Shown here: positions 32,137-39,203 of the stretch, piece after piece
How the letters are laid out: each line of letters starts with the position of its first letter
Numbering within the stretch: the first letter of the stretch is position 1
Source: Hyphomicrobiales bacterium
Lineage (GTDB): Bacteria > Pseudomonadota > Alphaproteobacteria > Rhizobiales > Rhizobiaceae
Length of the DNA: 64,000 nt
Direction: 5' to 3'
NCBI GenBank assembly: GCA_900472625.1
Contig: UCIT01000012.1
Coordinates: 166,036-230,035 of the forward strand
Program-made: the position numbers and the translations under genes
The notes under the pieces: model-generated
Told to the model about the DNA's origin: nothing
The model's database searches: none
The model's input: only the letters and a program-made list of their open reading frames with translations

Positions 32137-33002
32137 TGCGCGCCCCTTTCATGCAAGAGCGGGAACCGCTCTGCTTTGAGGCGTTCGGCGCAATGCGGGT
32201 TAAGCCATAGGACCTCGGTTCGATCTAAGGCGCCGTCGGCGTGCGCGGCTGTTTCGATCCGCTCCCAACCTACGAGACGCCTCTCATAGGTCTCATTCGG
32301 ATAGCCGGACAAAACGATCGCCGCCTTGCATTCAACGATGCGATCAAGCAATTCGACATGCTCGGCGTCTGTAAGTTCATGCTTGTAGGCGTGGTACTTC
32401 GCCCCGCCCCGCCGCTTCTGCGACCGTGTCTCGGCGACATATGGCGGATCAAGATAGATCAGCGCCTCGGCTTCATCGTATCGATCGATGATTTGAGAAG
32501 CTGGACGGTTTTCTATCAGTACTCCTGTAAGGCGCTCCGTCACCGCCTGCAGTGCGCGCGGAAGTGTCGGCCATTCTCCGGCCGGCAGGGCGCCGCCGCG
32601 GTTGACCATACTCGCACGGAACCCCGTGCTCTTCTCGCTGACCGCAGAACTAGAGCCATGGCCCATATAAGAGCGGACGACGAGACGGCGTGCGCGCTCG
32701 GTCGGGTCGTCGGACGGACTGAATGCCTCGTCATATTCCTCACGCGAAAAGGGCGTGAGGCTGATCAGACGGCTTAGTTCGCCTGCAGTTTCGCGGTCCC
32801 TGAGAACGCGGAACAGGTTGACGACCTCGTTATCAAGGTCGTTGTAGCATTCGCCCATCGATCGCGGCTTGCGGAGGAGGACAGAAGCCGCGCCGCCGTA
32901 TGGCTCGACGTACAAGCGATGCTGCGGAAAGTGGCTGATTATCCACGGTGCGAGGCGCCATTTTCCGCCTAGGTAGCGAAGAACAGGTCGGGTCGGCGTC
33001 AT
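32133..33002 (-). CDS. D12-class N6-adenine DNA methyltransferase (Dam-like)
   Basis: A 289-residue enzyme. LRYLGGKW at 8-15 and YVEPYGGAAS form the AdoMet site, and YLDPPY (DPPY at 185-188) is the catalytic motif of D12-class methyltransferases. The ATG at 33002 overlaps the previous stop (ATGA), so the longer frame was rejected. Likely protects phage DNA from restriction or times packaging; target sequence unknown. Confidence 0.92.
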   Translation of the reverse strand: MTPTRPVLRYLGGKWRLAPWIISHFPQHRLYVEPYGGAASVLLRKPRSMGECYNDLDNEVVNLFRVLRDRETAGELSRLISLTPFSREEYDEAFSPSDDPTERARRLVVRSYMGHGSSSAVSEKSTGFRASMVNRGGALPAGEWPTLPRALQAVTERLTGVLIENRPASQIIDRYDEAEALIYLDPPYVAETRSQKRRGGAKYHAYKHELTDAEHVELLDRIVECKAAIVLSGYPNETYERRLVGWERIETAAHADGALDRTEVLWLNPHCAERLKAERFPLLHERGAQ

Positions 33003-33454
33003 GTTTCCGAGCCCTCGCTCTCGACCGGCGCGGATAGAACGAAAGCGGTTAGTCGCTTTACAACCCGTTCGTATGCTTCGAAGTCCGGCGCGCGAAGAAG
33101 GACCAATACTTCCTGACGGGTGAGAAATATCCTGTCTGCCGCAGTTGCTGCGGGTTGGACTGATGCGACCTTGACCTGATAAAGGCCGCGCTCTGCCCAA
33201 TGTATAACCGCGCCGGCGTCGAAGTTGTTGAAACGGGACTTCATCACCTTATTAAGCGCCGCTTGCGCCTGCTCTTGCGCTTCGGTCAATGGCGGCGCGA
33301 GCAATTCGTCGCCGATCTGACGGGCTGTTTTCTCGATGTCTGGAAGCGAATAGATCGCTTCGTGGTGGCTCGTCTGTGCAAGGTGCGCGGGTATGTCGAT
33401 ATTGGGATGATCGCGCAGTAGCCGGTAGAGGAATTGTGTAAGACGATTACTCAT
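32999..33454 (-). CDS. Hypothetical protein
   Basis: A 151-residue protein starting MSNRLTQFLYRLLRDH, helical with a central strand-rich part. Coupled to both neighbours by 4-bp overlaps. No domain recognised. Confidence 0.65.
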   Translation of the reverse strand: MSNRLTQFLYRLLRDHPNIDIPAHLAQTSHHEAIYSLPDIEKTARQIGDELLAPPLTEAQEQAQAALNKVMKSRFNNFDAGAVIHWAERGLYQVKVASVQPAATAADRIFLTRQEVLVLLRAPDFEAYERVVKRLTAFVLSAPVESEGSET

Positions 33455-34320
33455 GGCTGATACTCGCTTGCTGCAGGGTCAAGGCCCGGTAGCGGACCGC
33501 GTCCGTGCCGGGTCGACCGCTTCGCTTTGATGCGGGCGATGGTCTCGGGTTGCTGCAACTTGACGAGGTCGGCCTCTGCGCAACCCATCATGTCGAGGTC
33601 GGCCACGATGCAAAGAGAAGCTAGTGTCAACGCCGCCTGTCCGACTTCGGTGCGCGGCTCGCCGGGCCGACGGTTAAACACGTATACGACCAACGCCAGC
33701 GCATCGACCTTCGCCATATCGAACGCCTGGAAAACTTCGCAGGCTTCTTCAAAAAAGCGAGAAACCCGTTCGGCGACATCCGTCGGATCGTCGTGAAACA
33801 GGTCGTCATGAACCTGCGCGACGCGAGCTTGAAAGCCATCCTTCGGCGAGTGGCGGGTATTCCACGCCGCGACAACTTCACTCTCGTACTCAGCGAACGT
33901 ATCGATCCCGCAGTCGTCGCAACGAACACTGTGCTCGCGAACGAAGTTGTCCGGGAGTTCACGGATTTCGATCAGGTTCGGCGCGGTACCGCAGAACGGG
34001 CAAGGGAGGAGGACGGGAACTTCGGCAATCGGCTTCGCAACCTCTCGAAGCATCAGCCCGCCCTTACTGACGTGCGCGACCTCCCAGGCGGCCAGACCTT
34101 CGACGCTTTCCGGCTTGAACCACTCCCAACGCGGTTTCATCGACTGATCGACACGATAGAAGCTCGACCGCATCATCCCTTTGCAATGAAAAGTGCATTT
34201 GCAGGGGATCATGAACGGCGTGACGCCGGGGTCGCGGTCGATCGTGACAATGTGTTCGGCGCAACGCTCGCAAGTATAAATGTTCTTCTTGCCCTGAAAG
34301 GGCGCTGCAGGATCGGTCAT
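33451..34320 (-). CDS. Double Zn-ribbon/MazG-like fusion protein
   Basis: A 289-residue three-part protein. First a Cys cluster (C17, C20, C40, C42, C46). Then a Lar-like ribbon (PCPFC at 106-110, RCDDC at 133-137, AAWNTRH). From about 165 comes a MazG-like helical domain with FFEEACEVFQAF (EExxE at 191-195) and the tail SLCIVADLDMMGCAEADL...IARIKAK typical of phage MazG-like proteins. MazG enzymes hydrolyse NTPs or (p)ppGpp. The start at 34320 overlaps the 43-aa gene. Confidence 0.75.
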   Translation of the reverse strand: MTDPAAPFQGKKNIYTCERCAEHIVTIDRDPGVTPFMIPCKCTFHCKGMMRSSFYRVDQSMKPRWEWFKPESVEGLAAWEVAHVSKGGLMLREVAKPIAEVPVLLPCPFCGTAPNLIEIRELPDNFVREHSVRCDDCGIDTFAEYESEVVAAWNTRHSPKDGFQARVAQVHDDLFHDDPTDVAERVSRFFEEACEVFQAFDMAKVDALALVVYVFNRRPGEPRTEVGQAALTLASLCIVADLDMMGCAEADLVKLQQPETIARIKAKRSTRHGRGPLPGLDPAASEYQP

Positions 34321-34448
34321 TTCAGCACCTTGACCTTGGTGACCTTGGCGGTCGGATTGGCTTTCTCGACAGCCTTGCGGGCGTCGGTCGGGTTCTCGGC
34401 GGGGACATCGACGACCCCGTCGGTCGTGTGGACGCGGAAAATCGTCAT
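34317..34448 (-). CDS. Tiny hypothetical protein (43 aa)
   Basis: Read on the minus strand from the ATG at 34448 to the TGA at 34317, with ATGA overlaps on both sides. The product starts MTIFRVHTTDGVVDVPAEN, a short beta hairpin plus helix and a Lys-rich end. Overlaps at both ends support translation. Unknown. Confidence 0.65.
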   Translation of the reverse strand: MTIFRVHTTDGVVDVPAENPTDARKAVEKANPTAKVTKVKVLK

Positions 34449-34870
34449 GCTTCACCATCTTTCAGCGCGTTACGGACGAGGGCTTTCGCCTTCTCGCGGG
34501 TTGCTTGGTTGATCGAAATGCCGAGGGGCGGCGTGTACTGGACGGTCAGGCCTTCGAGGGCGTTCACTGCCCGGTAGACGATGCTCTCGCGGACCTTGGC
34601 ATCGGCTGGCGGCAGGTTCTTCAAGACCTCATGAAGTTCGCCGGCGAAGAACTCGCGCGAGCCTGGGCGAGCCCAAACGATCGCGAGACGTTCCTCGATC
34701 AGAGACATGACGCCTTCGACGACGCTGCCGGCCGACAACGCGGCGAGGTAGGTTCGGATGATATCCTGCGTAACGCCGTAGAGGTTCCCCTCGGCGAGGC
34801 GCTTGTTCAGCAAGAGCGTTGCAGGTCGCAAGGCGTCCTCGTCGAGCGACATCGGCTTTTGATCAGACAT
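34445..34870 (-). CDS. Hypothetical helical protein
   Basis: A 141-residue protein starting MSDQKPMSLDEDALR, helical throughout. ATGs at both borders overlap neighbouring stops. Not recognised. Confidence 0.65.
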   Translation of the reverse strand: MSDQKPMSLDEDALRPATLLLNKRLAEGNLYGVTQDIIRTYLAALSAGSVVEGVMSLIEERLAIVWARPGSREFFAGELHEVLKNLPPADAKVRESIVYRAVNALEGLTVQYTPPLGISINQATREKAKALVRNALKDGEA

Positions 34871-35027
34871 GGAGCACCGCCCAAATCGTGAGGACGATCC
34901 CGCCGAGGACCGCGATCGCGCCAACGATGTCGACGAGGTTGCGGTTGACGATCTGCGCGGGTGTTTCCTGATAGACCGCGGCTGTGATGACCTGCCGCCG
35001 AGCGCGCAGGATTTCATTGTCTGGCAT
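34863..35027 (-). CDS. Tiny single-TM protein (54 aa)
   Basis: Read from the ATG at 35027, preceded by GGAGGGCAGCA, to the TGA at 34863. It starts MPDNEILRARRQVITAAV and ends with one membrane helix (about 34-53, IVGAIAVLGGIVLTIWAVLH). A holin-like or superinfection role is possible but unsupported by neighbours. Confidence 0.65.
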   Translation of the reverse strand: MPDNEILRARRQVITAAVYQETPAQIVNRNLVDIVGAIAVLGGIVLTIWAVLHV

Positions 35028-35080
35028 TGCTGCCCTCCATCAAAGTTGATCAGATTGCGTGGGTTGGTGACGGGCGGCGG

Positions 35081-35764
35081 TTACGCCGGACCGTCATCGA
35101 TATCGCCCGGAGGCGGCACGGCATCGAAGAGAGCCTTCAAGCCAGAGGTATCGTCGCGAATGGCCGGCAATAGAAGAACCGGCTTCTTTTCGCTGTCGGC
35201 GTCGGCTGCGACCATTGCAGCTGCGGCGGCTTTCCCTGCACGGTTACCGACGAGAAGGAATTGCTTCGGCTTGTCGTCAGCAGTCGCGCCGTTCTTAGTG
35301 AAAGAGAAAGGCGCGCAGGGCATGCTTTCGAAGTGGAAGCTTTCGACCGGGATAGAAGCGACAGCCTCCTCGAACGATTTGATCGCAGTCGCATCAGTCA
35401 GGATCGCCACGTTCGGCGCGGTCGTCTTTCCCATGCTGGCGGCGACGATGCCGAGTGTCTGGCGTGGTTGGTCGTCGAGAGCGATGATCACAGCGTCGCG
35501 GAGGAGGCGCCGGAACGGCTCGCCGGGCTGTTGCTCTGTGTCGGTTTCCCAATCGGCATCGAGGCCTAAAACGCGCATGGAAACCAAGTTCTGCGACTGC
35601 AGGTAATCGGCCGCCTCGGCCTTTGTCTGCCAGACTGATCCACCGCGGTAAGGTTCACTTCCGGGCAATTCGCATTTCCCAAGTTTCTTTAGGGGGCGAC
35701 CTTGGTCTGCCGTTTCGCTCATGGCCTCGGCGTACCATCGGCCGGGTCCGATTGTGTAGATCAT
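35081..35764 (-). CDS. Hypothetical protein
   Basis: A 227-residue protein. The N-terminus (IGPGRWYAEAMSE, GSVWQTKAEAADYL) is a small alpha/beta domain. The middle looks like a Rossmann-type alternation (VAILTDATAIKSFEEAV) and the tail is acidic. No family recognised. ATGA overlap with the upstream gene. Confidence 0.65.
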   Translation of the reverse strand: MIYTIGPGRWYAEAMSETADQGRPLKKLGKCELPGSEPYRGGSVWQTKAEAADYLQSQNLVSMRVLGLDADWETDTEQQPGEPFRRLLRDAVIIALDDQPRQTLGIVAASMGKTTAPNVAILTDATAIKSFEEAVASIPVESFHFESMPCAPFSFTKNGATADDKPKQFLLVGNRAGKAAAAAMVAADADSEKKPVLLLPAIRDDTSGLKALFDAVPPPGDIDDGPA

Positions 35765-36237
35765 GCGCCCGCTCCGACCATTGCCTCGCCGAGCGCGATG
35801 ATCTGCTCATCGGTCGCGTGGGTGAGGAAGTTATGAAGGATCGCGACCGAGGTCAGCGGCTCCATCTTCTTTGCGGTCATCTGCTCAATGACGATCGCCA
35901 ACGACGCCCGGTAAAGGGCGGATGCGCGGACACGTTCCTCGGCACGCTTTTTTTCGAGGCCAACGCGATACTCCTCACGGGCTTTCGCGATCAGGTCGCC
36001 ATCGCGGACCGCCTTCATCAGCCTTTCGATCTTGGCGGCGTTCGTTTTGTTCGTGGCGTCAAGGCGGACGGTCGGGAAGCAACCCGGGTCGCCCTTGCGC
36101 ATTTCGAGCGGCGGGTTCTTGAAGAGGATCGGCTCGGGGTTGCCATCTTTGTCCAACCAGACATGAAACCGGTCATGCTTCTCTGTGAAGCACGCCGCGA
36201 TCATGGCGCCGTGAACTGCAACGCGTATGTCTTCCAT
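35761..36237 (-). CDS. Hypothetical protein
   Basis: A 158-residue protein from the ATG at 36237 (MEDIRVAVHGAMIAACF). An Arg/Glu-rich helical region (AREEYRVGLEKKRAEERVRA) occupies the middle. Not recognised. Confidence 0.65.
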   Translation of the reverse strand: MEDIRVAVHGAMIAACFTEKHDRFHVWLDKDGNPEPILFKNPPLEMRKGDPGCFPTVRLDATNKTNAAKIERLMKAVRDGDLIAKAREEYRVGLEKKRAEERVRASALYRASLAIVIEQMTAKKMEPLTSVAILHNFLTHATDEQIIALGEAMVGAGA

Positions 36238-36302
36238 CTTGCTTGTCCTTCGATGGTTGGTTTTCAAGACCGGCGCGAAGCCGGTCGCGGAAACCCGCCA
36301 GA

Positions 36303-36548
36303 TCAAAACCAATTCGGCTCGCCAGCATCATTGAAGCGAGGGAGGAGAGGGCGACCGCGAACGTCGAAACGGTCATCGCCGCTGACGCCGTAACGGCGGG
36401 TAATGCCCTCGTCGCTGTCGTCCTCGCGATCGGCGAAGAAGGTGTCGGCGGCCTCCTCGTTCAGCAGAGAAGCAATCTCGGCCGGCGCCATCTCCTCAGC
36501 GAGCATGTCGGCGATGCGGGCAATATCTGCGGTGCAATAAGGGCTCAT
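36303..36548 (-). CDS. Hypothetical acidic protein
   Basis: An 81-residue acidic protein starting MSPYCTADIARIADMLAEEM, with a short helical N-terminus and a disordered C-terminal half. Unknown. Confidence 0.55.
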   Translation of the reverse strand: MSPYCTADIARIADMLAEEMAPAEIASLLNEEAADTFFADREDDSDEGITRRYGVSGDDRFDVRGRPLLPRFNDAGEPNWF

Positions 36549-36589
36549 GGTCAGTTCCTCGGGGTCTTGTCAGGTTTGGGAGGCGGGGC

Positions 36590-36979
36590 TCAAAGGCCCC
36601 ATTTGGTTGCGCAGATAGGACCGATCCCGGCGGCCACGCTTGCGGGGTCGGACAGTTCCCGGCCGCAGCAAGAGCATTCGCGGGTCATCTTCCCGTAGCG
36701 GGTGGCGGCCTCGGCGGGATCGCTGGCGATGACCTGCAGGGCAGCCCGATCGGCGTCTGTCGCGCTGTATCCGACGAACTGCTGACCGACGACTTTGCCG
36801 AGGTAAATCCCGTTCTTGCGGGTCACATAGATCGCGCCCGGGTTCGTCGAGTGCGGCTTTGCCAAGGTCAGGACGAGGCCTTCGGCACGGTAGGCCAGCT
36901 TCTTCAAACCGGCTTCCTGCGCCTTGCTGAACATCGCGTGGATCGGGGAGAGGTCGACATTTTGGGCGTGGGGGATCAT
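36590..36979 (-). CDS. DUF6011-like protein
   Basis: A 129-residue protein. The C-terminal CSCCGRELSDPASVAAGIGP followed by ICATKWG is the DUF6011 signature: two Cys pairs around a Gly-rich turn, probably a Zn site. The N-terminal domain is beta-rich (GAIYVTRKNGIYLGKV). Function unknown in all members. Confidence 0.8.
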   Translation of the reverse strand: MIPHAQNVDLSPIHAMFSKAQEAGLKKLAYRAEGLVLTLAKPHSTNPGAIYVTRKNGIYLGKVVGQQFVGYSATDADRAALQVIASDPAEAATRYGKMTRECSCCGRELSDPASVAAGIGPICATKWGL

Positions 36980-37041
36980 TCCGAAAATCCTTCGGTTGTA
37001 GTGGTCAGCGATGGGAATGGATGCGCGCTAGGCGCGGGGTC

Positions 37042-37281
37042 TTAGACCGTAGGGTCGAAGATCGGTGTCATGCCCGGGCGCCAGTCCCGAGATGGCTGCG
37101 CCCAAATCTTGCCGTTGTAGGAGAAGTGGCCGGCAGTCTCGCCATTCATGGAAATGGTTGGCAGCGGCATTTGACTTGCGCCACGACCCGTAATGTCGCG
37201 GACTTCGCTGAACAGCTTCGAAGCGTCGGCGAGGGTTTCAGCTTGGTAGGTCTTTCCGAAGAGAACGAAGGTGTAGGTCAT
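37042..37281 (-). CDS. Hypothetical first protein of the second leftward operon
   Basis: A 79-residue protein starting MTYTFVLFGKTYQAETL, mixed alpha/beta. Directly downstream of the operator-like site at 37352. Not recognised. Confidence 0.6.
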   Translation of the reverse strand: MTYTFVLFGKTYQAETLADASKLFSEVRDITGRGASQMPLPTISMNGETAGHFSYNGKIWAQPSRDWRPGMTPIFDPTV

Positions 37282-37351
37282 CGGTCCGGCGTCCTGAATT
37301 GCAAAGTTGATGACTTCTTATCTAACAATTTCCGACGACAATCAAGAGGGA

Positions 37352-37368
37352 GTAGGATTAAAACCAAC
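37352..37368. promoter_or_regulatory. Operator-like site before the second leftward operon
   Basis: GTAGGATTAAAACCAAC matches the immunity operator GTTGGAATAAATCCAAC at 14 of 17 positions. It lies 71 bp upstream of the first gene of the operon running 37281 to 28922, suggesting control by the same repressor. Confidence 0.55.
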
Positions 37369-37418
37369 GAAAAATGCAAATCAGACTAAAATTGTCTCTT
37401 TGTCGCTTGCCCCGACAG

Positions 37419-37478
37419 CGTGACAGCGCGACGTGACTATCTGTCCGGTTTACGTGACATACCGTGACGCTGCGTGAC
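37419..37478. repeat. Five CGTGAC direct repeats
   Basis: CGTGAC occurs at 37419, 37432, 37453, 37463 and 37473; the last three are spaced by exactly 10 bp, about one helical turn. The block lies in the 546-bp non-coding gap (37282-37827) between the second leftward operon and the late genes. It may bind a late-gene activator or a replication protein. A possible rightward -35 (TTGACG, 37631) lies further on. No gene was found in the gap. Confidence 0.6.
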
Positions 37479-37827
37479 GAAACCAATGAAAACACAATGA
37501 AATCAACGTCAAGGATAAACGCCTCCCCCAGGGGTCAAAGGCCAGAATTTTTTAAGCCGAAAATCCTATGAAAATCAGCGCGATAAGACCAAGCGTCGGA
37601 AATTGTCCTCAGAAAGTTGGAAAAATGCGCTTGACGGATGAGACAAATTCGATGCTTTCTCGCGTTAACAGCCTCGGAAAGCGTTCGCAGCCAAGTGAAT
37701 AAATCTAGGCGAAGGCGAAGCGGCCCTACGGGACGCGAAGAGCCGAAGACGGCGCTACTGATCTTCTTCTTATAAATTAATCTTCATCCTCTCCATTCGG
37801 GAAGAGGAAACGAAAGGCGTGCGGCCG

Positions 37828-38406
37828 ATGGCGATCCCAATGATCACGATCGAACAGCGCGACGACATCCTCAAGAACTTCGGAAATCAGATCGGGGCTC
37901 TTGGCAAAGGCGACGCGCACAAGGCGCTTGCCCGAGCAGTCAACCGAGTGACGACGACGTTACAAGGCCGGGTCGTTCGCGTCATCGCAAAACAGTCGTC
38001 GATCAAGACCGCTGTCGTCCGTCGCTCCATTCGTCGGGAACTGGTAAAGCCCGGAAGCAACCAAGCCCTCGAAGGCAAGATCATCGCGACGGGCAGACCT
38101 ATCCCGCTTGACGAGTTCAACGCCCGACAGTTCTCGTTCGGCGTCAAGGCAAAGGTATGGGGCAGGGTTCAGCGTTTCCCCGGGACATTCATCTTTGCGG
38201 GTACCTACCGATCGGGCAATCCCGTGGGCAATGGTCATGTCTTCCATCGCACCACTCGCGACAGTCACCCCATCGAAGTCCTTTACGGTCCATCGGTCCC
38301 CGAGGAGATGGTCAAGGATGAGAGCGCAAAGGTCTTTCAGTCGACCGTCGCTCTGATGCTCCCCGTCCGTGTTGCCCATGAGGTCGGTCGCCTCCTCCCC
38401 GGTTGA
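37828..38406 (+). CDS. Minor tail protein Z-like (GPZ)
   Basis: A 192-residue protein resembling lambda gpZ: AHKALARAVNRVTTTLQGR at the start, a basic KTAVVRRSIRREL segment, an RVQRFPGTFIFAG strand pair and a final IEVLYGPSVPEE. It would complete the tail's upper end. ATG at 37828; a GTG three codons earlier is possible. First gene of the late operon, ahead of terminase, whereas in lambda it lies well after it. Confidence 0.75.
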   Translation: MAIPMITIEQRDDILKNFGNQIGALGKGDAHKALARAVNRVTTTLQGRVVRVIAKQSSIKTAVVRRSIRRELVKPGSNQALEGKIIATGRPIPLDEFNARQFSFGVKAKVWGRVQRFPGTFIFAGTYRSGNPVGNGHVFHRTTRDSHPIEVLYGPSVPEEMVKDESAKVFQSTVALMLPVRVAHEVGRLLPG

Positions 38407-38487
38407 CCTCGTCCCTGCCTGCCCTGATCGGGCGGGCAGACACCCGACCCCTGCCGCTCTCCTCCTCCCTCGGCAGGGGTCGCGAGG

Positions 38488-38640
38488 TGTGGCGCACATG
38501 CAACACCATGGGCGAGTGTGGCGGATGCGCAACACCCCCCCTAGGTAGGGACCGACTGGAATGGGGGTAGGGGAGCGGGACCGCCGCCCCCCGATCTTTC
38601 AGCGTTTTTTGATTTTTCGAAATTGCGGTTGCGGTTGCGG
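38488..38640. other. Candidate DNA-packaging (cos/pac) region
   Basis: Two copies of GTGTGGCG-N5-GCAACACC (38488-38508 and 38517-38537), each nearly palindromic, are followed by a G/C-tract region and (TTGCGG)x3 at 38623-38640. They occupy the 281-bp gap just upstream of the Nu1-like gene. Lambda-type phages carry cos with its terminase-binding sites at this position. The cut site cannot be placed from sequence alone. Confidence 0.4.
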
Positions 38641-38687
38641 TGGGATGCCCTCCCGGTGACCCGCCGCAGAGCCTTGGATTGACCGAA

Positions 38688-39203
38688 ATGACGCAGCCGA
38701 AAGCAGACGCGAAGGAAGACGTTCAGATACTCGGCAGCGAGCAGACGGCGCGCCTCTTGGACATATCTGGCGCCTTCCTTCGGCGCATGACGCAGGAAGG
38801 GAAAATTCCGAAGCGGGCGAAAGGCAAGTACGGCCTCGTCGAGGCAGTGCATGCCTACATCCGTTTCTTGCGGGACGAGAACGCGCGATCGACGAAGACT
38901 GCGGCTTCGTCGCGAATGCAGGATGCGAAAACCGCAGAAATTGAACTGCGTCTTGCGGAAAAGCAGCGGACCGTCGTCCCGTTGGATGACGCGACTTACG
39001 CCATGGAATTCGCTGCCGCGAAATTCCGCGATGCCTTGATGAGCTTACCGGCGAGGTACACGCGCGACATGGCCGAGCGGCGCAAATTGGAAGCCCTGGT
39101 CAATGAAGAACTCGCAAACGTTGCCGCGGCGTTCGCCTCAGCTAGACGATATATACGCGGCGGGGGAGCGGATTTGCACGCTTCCACCGACGACGACGCC
39201 TGA
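38688..39203 (+). CDS. Terminase small subunit, Nu1-like
   Basis: A 171-residue protein. The N-terminal winged-helix (EQTARLLDISGAFLRRMTQEGKIP and KYGLVEAVHAYIRFL) binds packaging sites in lambda-type phages. The C-terminal half is helical and contacts the large subunit. The ATG at 38688 is preferred over the longer frame. Overlaps the large subunit gene by 101 bp, an unusually long overlap. Confidence 0.85.
   Translation: MTQPKADAKEDVQILGSEQTARLLDISGAFLRRMTQEGKIPKRAKGKYGLVEAVHAYIRFLRDENARSTKTAASSRMQDAKTAEIELRLAEKQRTVVPLDDATYAMEFAAAKFRDALMSLPARYTRDMAERRKLEALVNEELANVAAAFASARRYIRGGGADLHASTDDDA

Noticed and set aside
37419..37478. Could the CGTGAC repeats be a CRISPR array?
   Set aside because: Units are 6 bp, spacing 10-21 bp, with no spacer-repeat structure and no cas genes.
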